From: Gp13-AA77 sp036521995
GTDB lineage: Bacteria; Acidobacteriota; Terriglobia; UBA7540
Reading direction: 5' to 3'
Length of the DNA: 19,589 nucleotides
Assembly (NCBI GenBank): GCA_036521995.1
Contig: DATDGR010000142.1
Location: 1-19,589, forward strand
Below, one piece after another: positions 14,340 to 19,589 of this stretch. Each line of letters begins with the position of its first letter. Position 1 is the first letter of the stretch. A program made the translations under genes and the position numbers. The notes under the pieces were generated by a model. The model ran no database searches. It worked only from the letters and a program-made list of their open reading frames with translations, and was not told the origin of the DNA.

Positions 14340-14370
14340 CGCACACGTCGCTGCCTTTGCGATGTGTGCG
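14340..14370. repeat. Strong inverted repeat/hairpin in non-coding region
   Basis: CGCACAC-G-TCGC (14340-14351) and GCGA-T-GTGTGCG (14359-14370) pair as 7 bp, a G-U wobble and 4 bp around the 7-nt loop TGCCTTT. No T-tract follows, so it is not an obvious terminator. Confidence 0.5.
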
Positions 14371-14555
14371 ATCAAGGCCGAGGCAGCCAGCCCTCGTTTG
14401 ACCGGTCGTTGTACTGGCGAGGCGTGCTGGGATTTGTAGCCCCGGAGGCCGCACACATGGCAAAAGGCGCCATGTATGCGCCACCCGTGCGGGCCGAGCC
14501 TCGCTAAGGAGCAGCACTCGGATCGAACCGGAACACGCCGGAGCACAAAGACCAA

Positions 14556-14564
14556 TGCTAAAAT
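14556..14564 (+). promoter_or_regulatory. Candidate extended -10 promoter of the TPR-SprT cluster
   Basis: TGCTAAAAT is an extended -10 motif (TG at 14556-14557, TAAAAT at 14559-14564) with no recognisable -35. It lies 17 bp before the GTG at 14582, giving a short leader of about 10 nt. Confidence 0.35.
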
Positions 14565-14581
14565 GCCCCTAGAGACCGATC

Positions 14582-15988
14582 GTGGACCCGCTTCGTCTAT
14601 CCCGGCGCGTGGCGCGCAGCTTGCTATCGATCTTGTTTCTCGCGCCCGTAGCCTGGTCGGCGTTACTGAACGCCGGTCCTGCAGACTCAACCGCTCAAAG
14701 CGCCAAGCGAAACCCGGCAACGTCCTCCGGCGCTAAGCCGGACACCGATGCCACCAGTGGTGCGGATGGAAAAGAACAGCCGGACTTGGCTGCGCTTATG
14801 TCGAAAGCCGGCGATGCGCTCGAACGCAAGGACTATCAGGCCGCCCTCGATCCCCTGAAGACCGTCATCCGCTCAGCTCCGGACAAGCCCGAAGCCTGGT
14901 ACTACCTGGGCTACGCCTATCACGGCCTGCGTCAGGATGCCGAGGCTCGTCAGGCTTATGAGAAGGCCGTAGAGCTGAAGCCCGACCTCTACCAGGCGCA
15001 GTTAAATCTCGGCCTGCTTCTGGTTGCCATGAATGACGCCGGCGCGGCGGTGCCCCATCTGGAAAAGGCCGTTTCGCTGAAACCCTCGGAGGCGCGGCTG
15101 CATTTCGAGCTCGGCACGGCGCTGCGCGTGAGCGGCCAGACCGCAGCGGCCGCGACGGAGCTTCGGCAGGCCCTCCAACTCGATCCAAAGCTGGATTCGG
15201 CCGCCTATGACTTGGGGCAGGCGGAACTCGATCAGAAGCACTACGCCGACGCGGCCGCCGATTTCACCAAGGCGCTCGGGATCAATCCGGGGCGCGCCGA
15301 CGCCGAGCTCGGCCTGGCCTCCGCCGCCGAAGGACTTGGCCAGACGGCCGAAGCCGAGCAGCACCTCGAGCAGTTCCTGAAGCTCCAGCCCGCGGATGTT
15401 TCTGTGCGTTACCATCTGGCGCGACTGTACTTGAGGGAAGGAAAGTTGGAGCTGGCCCTTTCCCACCTTCAACAACTCGAGCAAGCCGATCCTGCGCTTC
15501 CGGGGCTGGCTGCGGCCCTCGGCGACGCCTACGCGCTGGCGGGAAAGTTCGCCGACTCTGAGGTCTACTATCGCAAGGCGCTCGCCACCGCGCCGAGCGG
15601 ACCCGATCTCGCCGACCTGCACCGGGCGCTCGCCGAGACACTGCTGAAGGAAGGCAAAACGGTTGGCGCCGAGGGCGAATTCCGCCAGGCTCTGCGGCTT
15701 GACCCCGGCAACGCGGATGCTGAGAAGGGCCTGGCTTCGAGCGTCTACCTGGAGAAGCGCTACGCCGAGGCAGCGCCCATGATCGAACACCTGCTGCAAG
15801 CGCCCTCGGCCCCGGCCGGGCTTTACTTTATCCTGGCCACGTGCTATGACCACTTGCAGGACCGGAAGCGGGCGCTGGAGGCCTACCAGCAGTTCCTGGC
15901 GCGGTCCAACGGCTCGAATCCTGACCAGGAGTGGCAGGCCAAGCAGCGAGCTAAGCTTCTGGGCCGCGAGCTTGGAAAGGGGCTATAA
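14582..15988 (+). CDS. Exported TPR-repeat protein
   Basis: The 468-residue product begins with a signal-peptide-like segment (RSLLSILFLAPVAWSALLNA, about 12-31), then a polar linker, then about eleven consecutive TPR units from ~62 to ~455. Each shows the ~34-residue pattern ending in .P., for example KAVELKPDL, KAVSLKPSE, QALQLDPKL, KALGINPGR. It is almost entirely a superhelical protein-binding scaffold, predicted periplasmic or outer-membrane associated. The GTG at 14582 gives the signal peptide; the Shine-Dalgarno is weak. It is the first gene of a four-gene run, 8 bp before the next start, and so may scaffold the small exported proteins encoded next. Only the general family can be named. 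Confidence 0.85.
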   Translation: MDPLRLSRRVARSLLSILFLAPVAWSALLNAGPADSTAQSAKRNPATSSGAKPDTDATSGADGKEQPDLAALMSKAGDALERKDYQAALDPLKTVIRSAPDKPEAWYYLGYAYHGLRQDAEARQAYEKAVELKPDLYQAQLNLGLLLVAMNDAGAAVPHLEKAVSLKPSEARLHFELGTALRVSGQTAAAATELRQALQLDPKLDSAAYDLGQAELDQKHYADAAADFTKALGINPGRADAELGLASAAEGLGQTAEAEQHLEQFLKLQPADVSVRYHLARLYLREGKLELALSHLQQLEQADPALPGLAAALGDAYALAGKFADSEVYYRKALATAPSGPDLADLHRALAETLLKEGKTVGAEGEFRQALRLDPGNADAEKGLASSVYLEKRYAEAAPMIEHLLQAPSAPAGLYFILATCYDHLQDRKRALEAYQQFLARSNGSNPDQEWQAKQRAKLLGRELGKGL

Positions 15989-15996
15989 TACCCGTC

Positions 15997-16566
15997 ATGA
16001 GGGTGGTCGGGCGGCCAGGTGCTTGCGTTCTCACCTGGGTCGTGGCGCTCGGGATCGTCGCGGCCGGGGGTGGGCTGCACGCCAAGCGCCAGACGAACGA
16101 GCAGGAACTGGAAGCACGCATCGACGGCGAGACGAATCCTACCAAGAAAGCCAAACTCGAGATTCAACTCGGAGCCCTCAAGCTTGGCGAGGCCGTCGAC
16201 GCTTACGACCACAATCAGTTCGACGAGGGTCCGAAGCTGATCGGCAGCTACTGGAGCTGGATGAAACAGGCCTGGGAGCTGCTGGAGAAGTCCGGCCGGG
16301 ATGCCAGCCGCAAGCCGCAGGGGTTTAAGGACCTCGACATTACTCTGCGCGAGAATGCGCGCCGGCTGAATGACCTGGCTCACCGGACGCCGTTTGCGGA
16401 CCGGGGTGACATCGAACACGTCGGCGCCGAGATTGACGCCCTCCATGCCCAAGTGATGGCGGCGCTGTTTCCCGGCGGACAACCGAAGGGATGCGGCCCG
16501 CCAGACGCCCCGAAGACGGCGGCTGCGCCGGCTTCGGCTCTGCGTCCTGGAGAACTCCATCCGTGA
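15997..16566 (+). CDS. Small exported helical protein, unknown function
   Basis: The 189-residue product has a clear signal peptide (hydrophobic core VLTWVVALGIVAAGGG, cleavage near Ala29 of GLHA). The mature part is charged and predicted alpha-helical (NEQELEARID, KAKLEIQLGALKLGEAVDAY) and contains the segment SYWSWMKQAWELLEKSGRDA (84-103). A Pro/Ala-rich C-terminus follows GGQPKGCGPP. I do not recognise the family. The ATG at 15997 lies 8 bp after the TPR gene, and its stop overlaps the next GTG. Shared size, export signal and helical character with the next gene suggest the two work together. Confidence 0.75.
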   Translation: MRVVGRPGACVLTWVVALGIVAAGGGLHAKRQTNEQELEARIDGETNPTKKAKLEIQLGALKLGEAVDAYDHNQFDEGPKLIGSYWSWMKQAWELLEKSGRDASRKPQGFKDLDITLRENARRLNDLAHRTPFADRGDIEHVGAEIDALHAQVMAALFPGGQPKGCGPPDAPKTAAAPASALRPGELHP

Positions 16567-17267
16567 GGCGAGGTTCCACCGCGAGGCTTATCAGGCCCGG
16601 CTGGACGTTTCGGGCCGTGCCGGGTGTTCTGGGCCTTTTCGTGGTTCTCGGCAGGGCCGGGGCTCCGCCGCTTCGCGCCGACGATCCCGCCGCACTCACC
16701 CAGGAAGAGGAAGATCGCGTCCGGGAGGCTCAGGACCCGAGCGCGCGCATTGAGGTCTACCTCGAGCTGGCCGGCGAACGGTTGGAGCGCTTCAATGCCA
16801 CCCGCCAGGCGCCGGCGGATGCGAGTGAGGCGGCTGATCGAGGCACCGCCGTGGAGCAGATCCTGAGCCAATACATCGCCCTCGACGACGAGCTCAAGAA
16901 CTGGATCGACGACCAGTACAGCACCGGGCACGACATGCGCAAGGGGCTGCGCACCCTGATCGATGTCGCTCCCAAGCAGCTCGCCGTGCTGACTCAAGTG
17001 CAGCAGAATCCGGACCGTTACGCGAGCGACTATCGCCAGAGTTTACAGGATGCTCTTGCCGATCTGAATGACACCCTCAACGGGGCCACGCAGGCGCTGG
17101 CCGAGCAGGAGAAGAAGTTCGGCGCTTTGAAACGCGAGGAGAAGGTCGAGGCCCAGGAGGCCAAGCAAGCGGCACAGGAAGAGAAAAAGCGCCAGAAAGA
17201 GGAGCACAAGCTGCGCAAAAAGCAGGATCAGAAGGGTGTTCCCGAAGACGAGGACCAGCAAAACTGA
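16563..17267 (+). CDS. Exported coiled-coil protein, unknown function
   Basis: The 234-residue product starts at a GTG that overlaps the previous stop (GTGA), with GGAG ~10 bases upstream. An upstream in-frame ATG at 16491 lies wholly within the previous gene and is not needed. A signal peptide with hydrophobic core AVPGVLGLFVVLG (18-30) is probably cleaved near Ala39 (PLRA-DDPA). The mature protein is helical with few hydrophobic clusters. Residues ~175-225 form a highly charged Lys/Glu/Gln coiled coil (ALAEQEKKFGALKREEKVEA and onward). No cysteine or enzymatic motif is seen. It abuts the SprT-like gene with no gap, so co-translation is likely. Confidence 0.8.
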   Translation: MRRGSTARLIRPGWTFRAVPGVLGLFVVLGRAGAPPLRADDPAALTQEEEDRVREAQDPSARIEVYLELAGERLERFNATRQAPADASEAADRGTAVEQILSQYIALDDELKNWIDDQYSTGHDMRKGLRTLIDVAPKQLAVLTQVQQNPDRYASDYRQSLQDALADLNDTLNGATQALAEQEKKFGALKREEKVEAQEAKQAAQEEKKRQKEEHKLRKKQDQKGVPEDEDQQN

Positions 17268-18245
17268 GTGCGCAAGCCGCCCCAGCTCTCCCGCCTCACG
17301 CCCGCCGCGCGGGCCCTCGCTTCCCCGTTTCCCGGCTCTTCCTCAAACGGCCGGGTTCGTTTCTGGGGCGTTCAGCTCAACCTTTGGGGCGAAGTTCCCT
17401 CCGAACCGGCAGTCAAGCCGGCCCAATCTGAAAAGAGGCTACTAAAGTCGGCTAGTCTACCAGCGATCGGGGAGACGGCGCCGCCGGCTGCCGCCCCCTC
17501 CGACGCCGCTTTGGCCGAGGTGTTCGCGCGGGTATTCCGGAGGCTGCGCCCGGGCTGGTCCTTCCCCTCGTTCGAGGTGCGGCTTCGCCGGTTTACGGGC
17601 CTGCGCAGCGCGATCCGCCTCAAGAAAAACGATGTGATCGAGGCCCACCTCTCGGACCTGCTCGAACAAGCTCCGCCCCTGGTGATCGAAGCGCTCGCCG
17701 AGATTCTCATCACGCACCTGTTCAGGATCAGAACTTCCCGCGAGGCGAACGAGTGCTACAAAGCCTGGACCGGCAGTTCGGCGGTGGCGCGGCGGGTGGA
17801 GGAAATCCGGCGGGCCCGGAGCCGCAAGCGCCTGCTGCCGCCGCAGGGCTGCCATTTCAATCTGGTCTCGATCCTCGAGGATCTGAACGGCAGGTTCTTT
17901 GGAGGGCGGCTGGGCCACGTGCGCATCGGCTGGAGCCCCAAGCGCTCGCGAACCATGCTCGGCCACTATGACTCGTCGCACCACAGCATCACCGTCACCC
18001 GGTGGCTCGATGCGCGCCGGGTTCCGCGATACGTGGTCGAATATCTCGTCTTTCACGAGATGCTTCACGCGCAGTTCCCGGTGGAGCGCCGCAACCACCG
18101 GCGCATCGTGCATTCCGAAGCTTTTTGCGAAGCGGAGCGCAGGTTCCCTCATTACGAACGGGCCGTCCGCTGGCTCAAGGGGAGTTCGAGGCGCAGGGCC
18201 GGCAGGATGCCGCGCCCTTGGGGAGCGATCGATGGGGCTTACTGA
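17268..18245 (+). CDS. SprT-like zinc metalloprotease
   Basis: The 325-residue product has a C-terminal SprT-like domain: helical ILEDLNGRFFGGRL, then VRIGWSPKRS, then the zinc-binding FHEMLHAQ with His263, Glu264 and His267. The third ligand is probably His282 in HSEAFCEAERRF, matching the H..eF pattern of SprT-like proteins. Residues ~80-180 form an extra helical domain (VFRRLRPGWSFPSFEVRLRR region) that in related proteins precedes the peptidase. The GTG at 17268 directly follows the previous stop; residues 1-80 are low-complexity and Pro/Ala-rich, so the true start could be downstream. No signal peptide is seen, so it is probably cytosolic, unlike its exported neighbours. Substrate unknown. 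It converges with the binding-protein gene 39 bp away. Confidence 0.85.
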   Translation: MRKPPQLSRLTPAARALASPFPGSSSNGRVRFWGVQLNLWGEVPSEPAVKPAQSEKRLLKSASLPAIGETAPPAAAPSDAALAEVFARVFRRLRPGWSFPSFEVRLRRFTGLRSAIRLKKNDVIEAHLSDLLEQAPPLVIEALAEILITHLFRIRTSREANECYKAWTGSSAVARRVEEIRRARSRKRLLPPQGCHFNLVSILEDLNGRFFGGRLGHVRIGWSPKRSRTMLGHYDSSHHSITVTRWLDARRVPRYVVEYLVFHEMLHAQFPVERRNHRRIVHSEAFCEAERRFPHYERAVRWLKGSSRRRAGRMPRPWGAIDGAY

Positions 18246-18284
18246 GGGCGAGCACCCGCGAAAGACGATGAAATGGCGGCCTGA

Positions 18285-19301
18285 TTAGAGCGCGCCGGGC
18301 GGCTTCGTGTAACCCTTGGCAGCGTCCTCGTAGGCCTGCAGATTGTCCTTGCTGACGATGCCGATGCCGGTATCAATCAACGTTGGGGTGGGCGAGGCCG
18401 GCGCGGTGCGCCAGTTGTTGAACTCGTGTACGGCGTTGTGGTGTAGGTCATCGAGAAGGCGCAGCCCATAGAAAGCCATGGTGTAGGGCTTTTGCGCCAT
18501 CGAGGCCACGATGGCGCCCGAGGAGATGAAGTCGAGCGTTTCCTGATCCTTGTCCATGGCCACAATGGGGATCTTGCCGTCCATGTTCAGCCGGTGCAAG
18601 GCTTCCGCGGCACCAGAACCGCCTGAAGCTTCCAGGCACAGAATGCCGTCCAGCTTGGTTTTCTTGCCGAGAAGTTCAGAGATGGCGTCGTTGGCCTTGC
18701 GTGCATCGCCTTGATCGTCGATCACCTGCAGAACGCGAATCTTGGGATAGCGCGCGAACGCGTCCTTGGCGCCGCGCAGGCGCTCGTCCAGGTTGAGCTG
18801 GCCAGGGACGCTGATCACCACCACGTCGCCCGCGCCGTGCAGAGTCTCTGCCATGCGGGCGCCGCTCTGCACTCCGGCGCGAAAGTTGTCGGTGCCGATG
18901 AATGCCAGCCTGCCCGAATCGGGCGCGTCCGAATCGATGCAGATCACTGGAATGCCCGCGGCCACCGCGCTGTGGATGGCGTCTTTAAACAGCTCCGCGT
19001 TGGCCGGAGACACCAGCACCCCTGTCGGATTCGCTGCCACAGCCTTGTTGAAGGCGTCGAGCTCGTCATTCGCTGAAAAGGTGTCCGGTCCGACCATGGC
19101 CGCTGTGACCCCGAGTCCGAGCTGGCGAATCGCGTCCGAGAAACCCGCGTTCGCTTCCTGCCAGTACGGCAGCTTGATGTTGTTGGCGACGAGCACATAA
19201 CGCTCGTCCTCGTGAGGCGCCTTGCCACAGGAGGCCGCTATCGCCACGGTCGCCAGCGTCAGCAGAAGTGCTCCTTTCCTTCGATCCCCTTGCGGTCTCA
19301 T
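18285..19301 (-). CDS. Sugar-type ABC transporter substrate-binding lipoprotein
   Basis: The 338-residue product is a periplasmic binding protein of the ribose/galactose cluster (Peripla_BP_4 type). It captures a sugar or related ligand for an ABC importer. The N-terminus has a lipobox IAASC with Cys25 after the hydrophobic run ALLLTLATVAIAA, so it is a lipoprotein anchored by lipidation. The family pattern is visible: NNIKLPYWQEANAGFSDAI, then ILVSPAN-like GVLVSPANAEL, ICIDSDAPDSGRLAFIGTDN, GILCLEASGG and IVAMDKDQETLDFI. The ATG at 19301 has GGGAGGA seven bases upstream; an upstream in-frame ATG at 19415 would add a non-signal extension. No permease or ATPase is in the window, so it is orphan here. 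An IS end lies 165 bp upstream. Confidence 0.93.
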   Translation of the reverse strand: MRPQGDRRKGALLLTLATVAIAASCGKAPHEDERYVLVANNIKLPYWQEANAGFSDAIRQLGLGVTAAMVGPDTFSANDELDAFNKAVAANPTGVLVSPANAELFKDAIHSAVAAGIPVICIDSDAPDSGRLAFIGTDNFRAGVQSGARMAETLHGAGDVVVISVPGQLNLDERLRGAKDAFARYPKIRVLQVIDDQGDARKANDAISELLGKKTKLDGILCLEASGGSGAAEALHRLNMDGKIPIVAMDKDQETLDFISSGAIVASMAQKPYTMAFYGLRLLDDLHHNAVHEFNNWRTAPASPTPTLIDTGIGIVSKDNLQAYEDAAKGYTKPPGAL

Positions 19302-19332
19302 ACCGTCCTCCCTGCTTCCCGATGCGGGAGAG

Positions 19333-19360
19333 AGATTATCACAAATCGGTGAGAAGGCAA
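19333..19360 (-). promoter_or_regulatory. Candidate promoter of the substrate-binding lipoprotein
   Basis: On the minus strand TTGCCT (19360-19355), a 16-bp spacer and TAATCT (19338-19333) give a plausible sigma-70 promoter ~30 bp before the ATG at 19301. Confidence 0.4.
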
Positions 19361-19466
19361 GCACAGCTAGGCCGCCGTGTCGCTGGGGTCGCACCGGTGG
19401 ATTTCGAGAGGGCAATCACGCTAAGCGACTGTTAAGAAATAACATTTACATTGTGCGAGTCTAAGT

Positions 19467-19589
19467 TTACGCTGCCTGGCGAGGTTGGAAGGTATAGTTC
19501 CAGTCGCCGTGAAACTTATGAGGCTTCAGCCGCAGCGTTCGCATCTCGTCATCCGTGATCTTCTGACCGGGTTGGTATTCGCGGGTGTC
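19467..19589 (-). mobile_element. ISAzo13-family transposase, C-terminal end (cut by window edge)
   Basis: The last 40 codons of an open frame enter from the right edge, ending HKFHGDWNYTFQPRQAA before TAA at 19469-19467. The preceding GQKITDDEMRTLRLKPHKFH resembles the conserved C-terminus of ISAzo13-type DDE transposases (K.(T/S)D.EM..L.L..H.FHG.WNYT..PR). The IS end would lie between here and the binding-protein gene, in the AT-rich stretch near 19425-19460 (for example GTTAAGAAATAACATTTACA). The terminal repeat cannot be confirmed without the other end. Catalytic residues are outside the window. Confidence 0.7.

Larger units (their letters stand above)
14147..14581. other. 435-bp non-coding region with repeats and hairpins
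   Basis: I see no credible gene. Its left ~90 bp carry repeat copies 2 and 3. The rest is GC-rich and palindromic: GCCCGCGGGC (14275-14284), TCCCATGGGA (14297-14306), a 12-bp hairpin (14340-14370) and ACATGGC...GCCATGT near 14456-14475. The right end holds a candidate promoter for the TPR cluster. It could be a small RNA, a remnant of a mobile element or a repeat family member; the sequence alone does not decide. Confidence 0.5.

Noticed and set aside
15002..15853. 283-codon minus-strand open frame inside the TPR gene
   Set aside because: Shadow of repeated TPR codons; no start context or domain.
15984..15989. Perfect TATAAT at the end of the TPR gene
   Set aside because: Overlaps the stop codon, has no -35 at suitable spacing and lies 7 bp from the next ATG; probably chance in a coupled operon, although an internal promoter cannot be excluded.

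Overview
This is a GC-rich bacterial chromosomal window. Family content suggests an Acidobacteriota (Bryobacter/Solibacter-like) genome: an O-mannosyltransferase-like membrane protein carrying TPRs, an exported SprT-like cluster, an 'AANRANA...GP.TPEG' repeated-family protein and an ISAzo13-type transposase end. The phylum is inferred from recognised families only; no search was run.

Layout. (1) 1-1952 (+): the C-terminal part of an AddA/UvrD-like helicase with a RecB-type nuclease domain, cut by the left edge. (2) 9128-1976 (-): a compact histidine operon in the order hisL leader - hisI - hisG - hisD - hisC - HAD phosphatase - hisB - hisH - hisF - hisA. Most junctions overlap by a few bases (ATGA/GTGA), which suggests translational coupling. 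It converges on the helicase gene with only 23 bp between stops. Upstream of hisI is a previously unlisted 28-codon ORF with seven His codons, followed by a mutually exclusive antiterminator/terminator pair. This is a classical ribosome-mediated attenuator, and its leader ORF appears to be leaderless. (3) 9269-9832 (-): a small Ser/Gln-rich protein with three internal repeats and a His run. It lies downstream of a very good sigma-54 -24/-12 match. (4) 10193-12112 (-): a TMTC-like membrane glycosyltransferase with C-terminal TPRs. It is divergent from (5) 12248-13000 (+), an exported dienelactone-hydrolase-like protein.

(6) 13223-14146 (+): a family protein of unknown function with its own sigma-70 promoter, a structured 5' UTR and degenerate tandem repeats at its 3' end. 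A structured 435-bp non-coding stretch follows. (7) 14582-18245 (+): a tight four-gene cluster of exported TPR protein, two small exported helical proteins and a SprT-like zinc metalloprotease. It may be an undescribed envelope system. (8) 18285-19301 (-): an orphan sugar-type periplasmic binding lipoprotein. (9) 19467-19589 (-): the last 40 codons of an ISAzo13-family transposase, running off the right edge.

Functionally, the his operon carries every step of histidine synthesis from PRPP except the PR-ATP pyrophosphatase (hisE). The HAD protein is the best candidate for the histinidol-phosphate phosphatase step, which otherwise has no gene here. No tRNA, rRNA or CRISPR array was seen.
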